A stretch of 46,483 nt of DNA from NCBI GenBank assembly GCA_021495925.1, contig JAKEKT010000156.1, positions 1-46,483 of the forward strand, read 5' to 3'. Position numbers and translations under genes: made by a program. This stretch comes from Diplodia intermedia. Taxonomy: Eukaryota; Ascomycota; Dothideomycetes; Botryosphaeriales; Botryosphaeriaceae. Of the stretch, positions 33,749 through 44,582 are shown piece by piece (position 1 is the stretch's first letter; each line of letters starts with the position of its first letter). A model generated the notes under the pieces. It was not told the origin of the DNA. It made no database searches and was given only the letters and a program-made list of their open reading frames with translations.

Positions 33749-36700
33749 TCACACAACGATCAAATTCCCAATCCTCAGCCCCTGACTCTCATACCACCAC
33801 CTCCGCCTGATCCCCACCCCCACCGCCCTCTCAAACAACCTCACCGTCTCCTCCCCGCCGCCCACCATGACCATCGGAATCGGGTGCGGCCGCGGAATGT
33901 CGCCCCCGGCCAGCTTCTGCTCCTCCTCCAACAGCGGCTGGACCAAGCTGTCGGCGCCCCCGCCGTCCTCGAACTCCGGAAACGACACGATGACGACCAG
34001 CTTGAGCGACGTCGACGACGGCGCGTACGCCGGCACGTTGGCCAGCTTCTGCGAGAAGCTGCAGCCGCCCCGCCTCAGCACGACGATCTGGTGCTCGCGC
34101 GGCACCGCCGCCGGCAGCCGCGCGTCGCAGTTCTCGTCGCCGACGTAGACCGTGTGCCAGGGGAGGCTGCCCTCGTCGTCTTCGAACTTGCCTTCGTCGC
34201 TGCTACTACTACTACTACCCCTCCGCCCCACGGGGGGGAATGGCGGCGGTGGTAGCGCGGCTCCGGGGCCGGTCGACAGTGCTGCTGACAATTGAACGCG
34301 GCGCACCTGGTGCTTGCCGTTGCCGAACGCGCGGGTTGGGGCATTGGGCGGAGGAGGTGAGAGCGAGTCGAAGGGAAGGGTCTCTGTTAGCATGTTTTGG
34401 ATGTTTTGAAGGAGAGAGCTGATGAGAGACGGGTTCATCTTGTCCGTCTCGATGTAATCGGGGAGCGAGATGAGCGACAGCGTGTCATTGGCTAGAGCAG
34501 CTTCGAGAATGTCGTCAAGCGTGTCTGGGTCGTCGGGGGACGTTTCTTTGGCAACTGCGGCGGGAGGAGGTTCGAGAGCATCAACGAAGACGTCGAGAGC
34601 CGTGAGGTCCCGCGTCCTCGTGAAGTACGGATCCGCAGGGTTGAAGCTTGACACCGCGTCGCGAGACATGAAGATTTTCTCGTCTCTTCCCAACGCCACG
34701 TTGGAAACGGCGTAGATCCTGAAGTGGTCGCTGCCCGGCTCGTCCTTTGACGAACTGCCTTCGGCCTCACGCACCATGCCAAGACGTAGACCGCTCATCG
34801 AGTTAACTAGCACACCACCGCCGACCCGCTGGAGTGAAGCCGTGTTCCCCATGCCGTTCGGCAGGTTCGGGAACGAGAGGTCGAATGTTGCACGCGCAAC
34901 CATCTTGGAGCTAGTGCCATTGTACGGTATCAGCTCCGGAGGAAGGGTCCAAGGGTAGTAGGTGTAGTTTGATGGGGATCTGACGTCCGACAGAGAGATG
35001 CTGGGGTGATCTGCATTGAATTCAACGAGCGGCGACTCCAACGTGTCCCTGTCCGGCATCAAGTGCAGCCGTGCCAGGCTTGCCGCATGGAAAACATCGT
35101 CCCGGGCTGCCGTCGTGGAAATGGTGAACGGAACATGGGCCGGGGGAACAGGGCAGGCGGCGTCATTAACGTAATCGGGTAGTTGTCTGTCAGCCTTGCT
35201 GCGCGCATCAAGGAAACTTTCGTCTTGGCGGAGTCGTTCGGGTATGACGAGGGGATGGCCTTCGGTCGTGAACACCCAGGGACTTCCAAGGTGATTCAAG
35301 GGATGGTCGAAATCAAAGAGGAGGAAGAGATACTTTGCAGTCTCACCGAGGAAGAAGCTTTCCATGCGATCGCTCTTCTCACCGGTCCTCACGTCTTGCA
35401 AGCCTGCCCATCCGCATTTTGTCCAGCATCTACGCTTGATGTCCCTCAATGCCATTTCTCCCACATGCAGATACCACGGATCTTTCGTCGCACGGTACAG
35501 ATACCACGTCGACTCGATGAATTCAGGGCGGCCACCCCACCATCGAAGCCCCATCTCGATGTTACCAGTTGCGGTTGACCATCTCTCCGGAAGGGCTGAG
35601 TAGCGCGTCCATAGCGCTGTGTACAGAAGATGGGTTTCGATCGCTTCGTCCAGCTCTCCGGCCATGGTCAGCAGCCCAGGGTAATAGGCGCTGAGACTGT
35701 CGATCCAGAAGGCCCGCATGGCGCCGGTGTACAGATCCACTTGAAGGTAATGCCCGTGCTGGTGCATTGGGCCGCGGTAAATATGCCTCCTTATTCCAGC
35801 ATGTGCATCTTGCCATGTATGAAGGAAGGCCTCTGGTGAATCTGCACGCTCGTTCTCCAAATCGTAAGGTAGGCCCGAAAGGAGAATGTGCGATTTGAGA
35901 GCGTATTCGAAGAAGCTGTCGATTCCTGCTCCAATCTGCTATCTTTAGTATTTGAGCCCCTTCGAAAGAGCGGGTGATAACTCACGCCGGTGTATGGGCT
36001 GACCCAGTGCCCTGTTTCCGCATCGATGCCCGAACCAATGAGGCCGGTAGTGCTCCGGCGGGCCCAGATCTCCCAGAATGCCCGCTTTGCAACCCTTTCA
36101 AACTCCATGTTTCCCGTCAGCCTGCTCAGGGTGGAAAACTCAAGTACAAGGCTGCCAGCACCCGCACTGCACGTCTCCGTTATTTCAGGAGGGGTGTTTG
36201 GATTCTCCTGGCACTGTCCATGTTCCGAGTCGTTGTTCAAAGGGGAGTTGGCGTAAAACGGGATGCCGGAACGAAGGTTGACGCGTGGATAGGGTATGCC
36301 TGTCGGAGTGTGGAAAGCCGGGAGCAGCCTCTTGCCCAGGTCATGAGCTAGACGCAGGAACTGGCCGTCATAGAGAAACCCGCCAGGCCACTCGATGCCT
36401 CGCCGACCGTCTTCGGTGTCAACAAAGACAGGCTCGTATCCGCGGATCGGCAACTCGCCGACTGCAAAAAGGTGGGTGCTGAGCAGTCCCCCCAGCCCTC
36501 TAATGACTGTCTCAAACAACTGCACTTTGCTATCCAGGTCGAACCCTCGCGCCCTTTTCCCTTGCCCGGCCGGGCCATCGGTGCCGTCGCCGTAGTATTC
36601 AACGAACAGCTTCACGCCGTTCTGAAAGTCTTCCAGCGGCTCGCGGCCCCCGTGTTCCTCGAGCGGAGAAGATGCCAAGATGGCGAGCGTGGACAAGCTG

Positions 36701-37071
36701 TCGATCAAAGTCAAGGAATAGTTGCCGAGCACGTCGTTCACCTCGATATGGGCGGGGTTGGCACGGTCTCGGGTCAGGGGAGCGCACGTCAACGGGCGCA
36801 GCTCGTCTTCAGGGAAGGCATTTTGCATGTAATTGTCGAAGCCATGATAGAATATGTCTGCGGTTTCCCGTCTACAGATTCGAGTAAGCTGGGTGCTCGT
36901 CGCGGCGCCGGGAAGGGCAGGCTACTTGAGATTGGCAATGGCCTCAGTGGTCATGCAGTGCGCGAGGAGCGCGGCGCCCAGGAGCCACAGCAGAAGGCAT
37001 CGCGTGAGGGCTGCGGAGCGGCTGAATGGTGTAGGAGCGGCCCCGATCAGCGCCAGCCAAGTCGACAGCAT
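33749..37071 (-). CDS. MNL1: ER alpha-mannosidase of the EDEM/Mnl1 (Htm1) type, GH47
   Basis: A three-exon gene (37071-36926, 36871-35986, 35935-33749) encoding 1072 residues. The N-terminus has a hydrophobic stretch (about 26-38) fit for a signal peptide or anchor. The catalytic GH47 domain starts with FYHGFDNYMQNAFPEDEL, split from exon 1 by an intron. It shows DSLSTLAIL, then FETVIR (E169), GAGIDSFFEY (D350) and RPEFIESTWY (E482, E485), the expected acidic residues of the family. EDEM proteins trim mannose from misfolded glycoproteins to mark them for ER-associated degradation. A low-complexity linker (about 860-930) leads to a C-terminal PA-like region (about 930-1050, containing REHQIVVLRRGGCSF). 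The protein is longer than yeast Mnl1 (796), as in other filamentous fungi. Intron 2 has a clear ACTAA branch site. Confidence 0.92.
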
Positions 37072-37395
37072 TCCCTCTGGACGGCTCCCAAGGACGGCAT
37101 GGGAGGAGCAGAGCGGACGGAGAGACGGGAAGAATCTCCAAGCTCAGGCTGGGGCGCAGAGGGGCAGTGTGGGGAGGGTTAACAGGACAGCTGGAGCTTA
37201 GGTGCATGCGGGAGCTCGCAGGATCAATGCGCCTGCCAGCGAGTCAGAGGCGCCAAGCCCGGTGCGCGGAAATTCTGGCGGCGGCGGCATCATCATCATG
37301 GCCCGCACGGCGCATCCACACCACTCCAGCCTCGTCAATTCGTCGCAGCTTCTTCCGGGCGCGCCCCTTCTTCCACCTGTCCAGCTCCTCCGGCA
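37072..37395. promoter_or_regulatory. Compact bidirectional promoter, mannosidase / TIM50
   Basis: Only 324 bp separate the divergent start codons of the EDEM-type mannosidase and TIM50, so the two promoters must share this stretch. I see no clear TATA box, as is common for housekeeping genes. Confidence 0.6.
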
Positions 37396-39169
37396 ATGCT
37401 CTCGCGCGCAGCCCTTCGTCTGATTGCGGCTCGTCCGCTGCTCGCGCCGCTTCCCAGAGCGCCCGCCGCCGCCTACGTGCGCTCCTACGCGAAAGACTCC
37501 AGGTCTCGCGCCGCCAGGAAGACGCATCCTCACCCCTCCACGCCTAACGTCGACCGTTCAAAGCAACGGCCCACAGATGCGTCCTCGCAGAACACCGGAG
37601 AGTTCAACGCTGCTGCGTCACCCGACAAGAACACCTCCCCGCAATCACCGCCCACGCCCGGCAAGCCCAAGCCCACAGCAGAGGAACCCTCAGAGTCTGC
37701 CGACTTCTCCACCTCTCAACCCGAATTCGAAAGCCCTCAATCGGCAGAGGCCAATACCGCCCCCGAGACTGCACCCGGCGATGCTCCCAAGACGCAAAAG
37801 CCTCTGCCCGATTTGAGGCATGGCATCCCGTCCACCTTTGCCGAGGAGTTCCTCAAGTCTACCCCGTCGTCCAAGGAAGATGCTCCCGAGCCGAAGCCTA
37901 ATGTCACTGAAGACCCCAAGTACGAACAACCCGAGCCTGAAGCATCCGGTGGCGGCTATGGTGACCGTGAGGGTGGAGAGCTTCCCAAGTCCGCGTATGA
38001 GACGTCTACGGATAGAAAAAGAAACATGTACGCGAACATAACGATGATCATGGGTGGCGTCTTGTTGGCGACTGGTGGCTTGTTCCTTGGCCGTGAGTGG
38101 GAGTCTGAAGAGGAGGCAAAACAGCATCCCGACGTTCCTTCCGGCTGGTCACCATCAGCTGTCTACGCACGCGCGAGCGCCAGACTCTCTAAATCTCTGG
38201 GGTATTACACCGAACCTGTGTTCCCTAAGCTGCTCCCTGAGGTCGACCCTGCGCCGCCGTTCACTCTGGTGTTGAGCTTGGAGGATCTGCTTGTGCACAG
38301 TGAGTGGACGCGCGAGCATGGCTGGCGGTTTGCGAAGAGGCCTGGTGTCGATTTCTTCCTGCGCTACCTCTGCCAATACTACGAGCTTGTGATTTTCACC
38401 AGCTTGCCCATGGCCAATGGCGATCCCGTCATCAGGAAATTGGACCCTTTCCATGTCGTCATGTGGCCTCTGTTTAGAGAAGCTACGCGGTATGAGAAGG
38501 GCCAGTACGTCAAGGCAAGCTCATTCCAGTTGCTACCGGTCAGAAGCCTCGTTTCTAACAGATTTCCAGGACCTCTCGTACCTTAACCGTGACCTGAGCA
38601 AGACCATCATTATCGATACCAAGGCAGAGCACGTTAAGAACCAACCCGAGAACGCCATCATCCTTCCTGCATGGAAGGGCGAGAAGACTGACAGGGGCCT
38701 TGTCTCTCTCGTCCCCTTCCTTGAGTACGTTGCGACGATGGGTATCACTGATGTGCGGACAGCACTCAAGTCTTTTGAGGGCAAAGACGTCGCAGCCGAA
38801 TTTGCGATCCGTGAACAGAAGGCTCGTGATGCTTTCCACAAGCAGTTGGAGGAGGAGCAGTCGCGTAAGCCCAAGCGCAGTGGCATGAGCGCATTGGCGG
38901 GTGCGCTGGGCATGAAGCCAACGGCTCCTCAGGGCGGCCTTATCGTTGGCAAGGAGAGCGCAGCTGAAGGCTTTGCGAAGGGCAAGATGCTTTCGGACCA
39001 GATCCGCGAGCAAGGCATGAAGCAATACGAGATGATGGAGAAGGAAATCCGCGAGAACGGCGAGAAGTGGCTCAAGGAGATGGCGGAGGAAGAGAAGAAA
39101 GCGCAAGAAGAACAAATGAAAAGCATGAAGAGCGGTCTTTTCGGGTTCCTGGGCAACAAGCCCGAATGA
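37396..39169 (+). CDS. TIM50: Mitochondrial import receptor subunit Tim50
   Basis: A two-exon gene (37396-38514, 38570-39169) encoding 572 residues. The Arg-rich, acid-free start (MLSRAALRLIAARPLLAPL) is a good mitochondrial presequence. A long Pro/Ser/Glu-rich segment follows, then one membrane span (about 215-233, ending GGLFLG). The intermembrane-space domain is FCP1-like: LVLSLEDLLVHSEW, GWRFAKRPGVDFFLRYL, then YVK joined to DLSYLNRDLSK across the intron. Tim50 receives presequence proteins leaving the outer-membrane pore and hands them to the TIM23 channel. The DxDxT phosphatase signature is degenerate (S294, E296), as in other Tim50 proteins. The C-terminus is a charged helical region. 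The matrix-side segment is longer than in yeast. The intron begins with GC rather than GT. Confidence 0.95.
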
Positions 39170-40187
39170 AAGAACAGTAAGTACGAGGCTCCAGCAGAGT
39201 AACACAAAAACGGGCGTAATTACTGGATCCAGGCTTGAAAAAAGAAGACAGAGGTGCGGCACCGAGAATTTCCACTCTTGTTTCTTGCATGATGCGGCGG
39301 GGTTCGAATTTTGGTACGCCGTAGGATGAGCCTCGATGTGTACATGTTGCAAGTTTGGAGGATGAATAACGCGACGCTGACTGCAGCAGAACTTCTTGTA
39401 AACCATGTATTATATTTCAGAGGCTCAAAATTGAAAGAACTTGGACAACATTCTTACAACAGCACGCTTACTTTGCTTTCCGCGATGACGTATGTTTGGG
39501 CGATGTAAAAGCTGACTGGTGAAGTTACAGCAATCTTGACCCTTGACGACGGCAGGTGTAGCTGCCGGTACCAAGCCCTGCTGTCAGGCATCACCAGTCT
39601 ACATTTCCTAGCACGAAGCGCACAAGACCCGGAGGACGATCCATTCTTGGCGGCTGGGGTGATGGGCATTTACATTCCTGCATAAGCGCTGGTTGGAGCG
39701 ATGTCTTAACATTGGGTTCTTGACGAAGACCGCGGATCGGATGAAACGGTTCACTCAGTTCCGGTCTCGTCCGGTCTGCTGACGCTTGAACGGGCATAGG
39801 GCGGTCCGACCGAGCTGGGGTGATGAGTCATCCAAATGCAGGTGGCCGCTTGCTGACATCTCGCTGCTAGCAGCGGCACAGGCTCGCGTTCCGCGATCAC
39901 CACCCGGTCGCCGCCCAACAGATGTGAATATTTAAAACTACACGGATGTTCTAGGGGATTGAGAGCAGCACATTCTGCAGAGGTTTGAGGGTCTCCAGCA
40001 CCCAAATGGAAATGTGCATCGCTGTGAGGAGCGGGCGCCGCGTGTGAAGTTCGCAATGTCATGGCCGTGCGCCCGCCAAGTTTTTACTTACTCACTAGCG
40101 CGTCCAAGCTGACTTCCCCTCAAATCTTCGGACTCGAAAGATACACTCCTTCTCCGCCGTGTATCGTAACGGGTAAGGATTACAGCC
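39170..40187. other. Intergenic region between TIM50 and the TenA-like gene
   Basis: This 1.02-kb stretch between two plus-strand genes should contain the TIM50 3' UTR and the next promoter. A ggttcgaattt segment at about 39300 resembles a tRNA B box, but no cloverleaf can be built around it. I see no gene. Confidence 0.45.
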
Positions 40188-41909
40188 ATGGGACGAGTAA
40201 GAGCCGCCCTACCTCGCCCTCTGCGCCCATATTGCAACGTCGCTGACCTCCTAGCATGCAAATCCCGATATCCGTCGTGCGTTCCAGGAATACACTGACG
40301 AGTCCACGCCGTCAAAAGTGCGTTCCTGTTCCTCCTTCCATCCGCCTTGCGACGAGCGCTCGACCCATGAGGTCTCGCCGCCAGCGCCGCATAGGCGCGA
40401 AAGCACCCTTCAGCAGGCGACTTCGGCGGCTTGGACGCGGCCCGCGTCGATGGAACGCATGCGTCATGGCGCTCACTGAACCCGCTGTTACTGCGACGTG
40501 GGACCTTGTCTCGCGAACGTCGCGTTTTTTTCTGCCCTCCTCCAATACTGACTAAGTGACCACAGTGCGCCAAAGTGCGATGCTTGCACTGCGGCTTCAC
40601 GCGTGCGAAGAACACGACGCGCCAGATTGAGCACCTCCAGTCGTGCGCAGCCTTTCTCAATTCGCCCGACGCTACCATGCACATCCAGCAAACCACAACC
40701 GCCACCATCGACCCGAACATGACGCAGCCGGACGGCACCCCCAACCGCGGAATCCTGAACGGCACTCACCCCAATCCTAACCTCCAGGTCCACCGCCGCG
40801 GGCCAAACACGAACAAGCGCACGCGTGAGGGCCAACCCATAGCGCCACACCCAGGCCCGCCCCCGCAGCAAAGCCCATCCCTCGTAGCACACCTTCTCAA
40901 CCGCTTCCAAGGGCCCTTCACCGCGGCGACGCAGCAGCCCTTCCTGTCGCACGCGGGCTGCGGCACCCTCTCGGCGCCCGCCCTCACACAGTGGCTGGTG
41001 CAAGACGCACACTATGCCCGTGGCTATATCAGGTTCATTGGCAACATGTTGGCGAAGCTTCGACTGCCTGTGGTGCCGAACAGCCAGTTCCACCAGACTT
41101 ATCGTGTCATGGACCTCTTGATCAGTGCTCTCAACAACATTCGTCGCGAAATGACCTTTTTTGAAATTACCGCGACCAAGTTCGGCCTCCAGATGACGGA
41201 TGAACCGCCGAACCGCATCACCCGCGCGTACCTTGACTTGTTCCTGAGCAGCACCAGCAGCGGAGCAAGCTTGCTCGAGGGCATGGTGGTGCTATGGGCT
41301 ACAGAGCATGTACGTCGCTTTCAACTGTAAGCTCATCGGAAACACGTACTTACATTTCGTCTTTAGTGCTACCGCAGCGCATGGAGCTACGCCTCGTCCT
41401 TCACCCCCACGCTCTCCACTCCGTCAAACGAGCCGCACATTGTTGCGCTGCATCAGCAGCTGATCCCTAACTGGACATCTGCCCCGTTCTCCAAGTTCGT
41501 AGATGCCTGCCGCAGCTTGGTAGATGAGCTGGCCAACACAACCACCTCGCCGAATGGCAAAGAAGAGATGATGCGCTGCGAGCAGTTGTTCGAGCACGTC
41601 TGCTGGCTTGAGGAGCGGTTCTGGCCAGATGTGGATGGTATGGGCGAGGAGGACGAGACGGCGCGTCTTGCTACGCACGGCGCTCACCACTCAGCTTCCG
41701 CAGCAGCGCATACTCACCCCACTCACAGCATGACGGGCGCTGGTATGGCTGGCAGCGCGACTCCTAACATGGGTATGAGCGGTGGAATGAATGCTAGTAT
41801 GGGCAGTGGTATGGGGGGCATGGAGACGCCATCCAGGGACTCTGGTGGTTCTTTCTCCGGAGCTCTGAACGGGATTGCTGAGGCGGCAAACGGAACCCCT
41901 GGATCCTGA
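40188..41909 (+). CDS. Zinc finger plus TenA/THI-4-like domain protein
   Basis: A four-exon gene (40188-40196, 40255-40317, 40566-41309, 41367-41909) encoding 452 residues. Exon 1 contributes only MGR; all junctions are phase 0. Near the N-terminus is a C2HC pattern, C30-x2-C33-x13-H47-x3-C51, within a basic context (RAKNTTRQIEHL) resembling BED-type fingers. A Pro/Asn-rich linker follows. From about 100 to 330 the sequence is helical and fits the TenA/THI-4 group of the heme-oxygenase-like fold: LTQWLVQDAHYARGYIRF, then LEGMVVLWATEHCYRSAWSYA. TenA enzymes hydrolyse thiamin-related pyrimidines. By rough alignment the usual nucleophilic Cys of TenA is not in place (T270 nearby, E271, C273), so catalysis is uncertain. 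The last 60 residues are Gly/Met/His-rich. A DNA- or RNA-binding regulatory role is possible. The fold call is from motif resemblance only. Confidence 0.78.
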
Positions 41910-43774
41910 GTCGAGGATGAAAAGTCCGGGGAACGATCGTGTGGGTGGAGATGGAAGACAAAAAAGGCAGGGCAACGGGGGTAGGGCTGATGTAATACGG
42001 AGTCATGGTGCATTGTCTTTTTGGAGTCGGGCATGATTCATGGGCGGCTTCCTCTGGTCCCTGGGATTGCTCGTTTCCGCGAATGTCGGCTTTTCCCTTT
42101 ATTCCTCTTGTCTGGCTCTCCAACTTTTCAGTGGAGCATGAGTTACTAGCACTTTCGGCCCGTCCGATGATGAGTATGGCATTATGCAGCATATAACACG
42201 TGTATTTGATCAGCGTTGATATATCCGTCTTCCCGTTCAATAGAAATACTGATTCGACCTCTTATTCGTTCATCCCACCATCTGACGGTTTTTGACTTGT
42301 GGCCTAAGCGTGCGTGCTCGTTCAAAGATGAAAGAATCAAGCCTTCCCTCACAGGTAGCTTGCACCCAACTTACGTTGGTAGCCGAAGACCATGTCTGGA
42401 CGCGTTTGTGTAGTTTCAACACGCGCATGTACGTCGGGGCATTCGCTTCAACCACTGCGACATCGGGAGTTTCGACCTGGCTTACGACGGCAAGGTGTGT
42501 GTTAAGGGTTGCATCGGCCGATATAGCTGGCTGTTTTGCCTTTTCCACAATTTCCAAACACGAGCACGAGTTTCTTGGTGCCCATTCCCACGACGGGATA
42601 GTTTTACTCAGAAAGCAATAGCCGAGCTCAGCCCAGGCTTCCAGAATGGAAGAGCATCACGGCCTGATTCAGGCTGGAGGCGGGGGCATGGATGCAAGTG
42701 TCACACCGCCTGTCAATAAGGCTGGGTGTATATTGCAGAAAGGCTATTCATGGAACGACGCCGATCTCCTGGGCGCCGAGGACCAAGAAGAATGCGCCGC
42801 CGATATCATAATCGACGGTGCGATCAACGGGTTCTTGCTGGCCGCTATTCCCTTAGCCGCAGCACCACAGCCTTACCAGAAGCCGTCGTCGGGCCCGCGC
42901 ACGGCTAGGGGATCAGCAACAAAAAGCATGAACCGGCGGCGGCATGTTTCAAGTCGGCGACGGACTTGCAATGTTCTCTGCAGGGTGGGTAGCATCGCAT
43001 CATGCAGGTAGCACGGCTAGCGGCACCGCCTCCACTTAAGGACTGCTGCTCGCCCGTGTTTGCGCGCGTAGTGAATAGGGGTGTCGTCGCTCTTGCAGAA
43101 GCCGAAGACGCGGACCAAAGTGTCGCGTTGCCGAGCTACTCGTGCGTGCCGACGCGCTCTCGCCGCTCGGCAGCGCCGTCAGCGTCATACGCCTCGCGCA
43201 AATCTCCGTCTTAGCCGTGATGCTAATACAGCGCAATACAATAGAGCGTCGTATGTCGTATCTGCGGCGCTGCAGTCTCGAGAGCATTGGCTGCGGAACG
43301 GCAGAATGGAAAGCATGGGCACGCTGCTCGGGTTGCGAGTCATTACTGCGTTCCTGCCCTGCGGATAAAGTTGATCAGCCCTGCGCCGGCTGCAGGAACC
43401 AACCGCCGGCGTTTCTGCTCCCGCTAAACCATGCAGATTCTCCGCACAGCACATGGCCGGCCAAGCGACATGGCGAGCGACATGAGCTCGCGTGCAAAAC
43501 GCAAGGCACCGCAAACGCACGATGCACCGCCAAGGCTCTACTCTCGCGACGAGAGAAGTGATAGACAAGAGAGCAGCTGTGCGGCCGGCGGCAGTTGGGA
43601 GCCCGGGCATAGCGTATCGGACGAGATGAAGGCCCGTTTGATCTCCGATGCTGCTGCGGTTGCATGTGCCGGCGCCGGAAGGCGAGGGCGAGGGGCGTAG
43701 GTGCGGGCGTGCGCCGGTGAAGAAACAGAGGGACTGATGCTCTGGATGAAGTGATGCGGCTGGAGCGATGGCGA

Positions 43775-43796
43775 GTGGCAGTGGCAGTGGCAGTGC
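43775..43796. repeat. Short tandem repeat (agtggc, three and a half copies)
   Basis: Three perfect copies of agtggc and a partial fourth are visible about 790 bp upstream of the wall-protein start. Confidence 0.85.
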
Positions 43797-44395
43797 GGAT
43801 AGACGCCGGGTTGGGTGGGTTGGTGCCTGGCCCCACGCTGGAGAAACGGGCCTTCCCAGTGAGAGCTTGGCGGCGGTTGATGTCACCCCTGCTGCTGCCA
43901 CTCCTGTTCCTGCATACGAGCTGCCTGAGACGCGCTCCAATATTCAGCCTCCAGCCATGGCCCGGTCCAGAGTCGGCCGTCGTCGACTCGGCCACGTCAA
44001 CGCGCGAGTAGGCGCTGCCTCTCCACCAGCGCGCCGCTGAGCGCCAGCCCCGCCGTCAATCTCCGCCATGCCGCCGCAAGCCACGGGTAAGATTGGGAAG
44101 CCGGCCATCGGCTCTATCCGGATCATCTCATTTCCCAGCTCGCGGGCTCGCGACACCCGCGCGCACGCAGCGCCATTGGGCGGCCGAGTCACGTCCCCGC
44201 CTACCCAGAGCTTGTCAGGTACGCTCGCCAATTATCACCACTGCCGCTGCACGGACGACCGTCTCCGCCGCCACGATGCCTCCCCTGCTGCCTTAGCTTC
44301 GTATTTGCACCGCTGCGACGAGCCTAGCCTGCCGCAAGCGCACTTCTATTTTCTACTGCTCGTCCGTTGTCGTGAATCCTTCCGCGGACCAGGCT

Positions 44396-44403
44396 CATAA
44401 AAG
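44396..44403 (+). promoter_or_regulatory. Possible TATA-like element of the GPI-protein gene
   Basis: The sequence cataaaag lies 180 bp upstream of the start codon. It is followed by a long C/T- and then A/C-rich leader ending in gtcaaaATGG, the pattern of strongly expressed fungal genes. The one-base difference from TATAAAAG makes the call tentative. Confidence 0.35.
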
Positions 44404-44582
44404 TGCAGCCTGCCCCGGACCCTCTCGACAGCTCCAGCCGCTCTTTGCACGCAACCGCTCACCCACCAACGCACAGCCTTCTCTCGCTGTAGCCAGTCAC
44501 TCTTTTTTCCAATCACTGTCATTCACTGTCTTTTCCAACCACCAAACAACACCACCCAAAACCAATCTCTCCATCCGTCAAA

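Larger units (their letters stand above)
41910..44582. other. 2.7-kb intergenic region before the GPI-protein gene
   Basis: No gene is recognised between the TenA-like stop and the GPI-protein start. Minus-strand frames of 206 and 251 codons (43185-43995) overlap one another, are rich in Arg, Ser and Pro, and have no recognisable content. A plus-strand frame at 42646-43011 is likewise unassignable. The 3' part should carry the promoter of the wall-protein gene. A small agtggc repeat lies at 43775-43796. Confidence 0.45.

Noticed and set aside
39290..39330. A tRNA-like B box
   Set aside because: No A box or acceptor stem can be matched at the right distances.
43185..43995. Minus-strand frames of 206 and 251 codons
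   Set aside because: They overlap each other, are Arg/Ser/Pro-rich and show no domain, signal peptide or splice-joined continuation.
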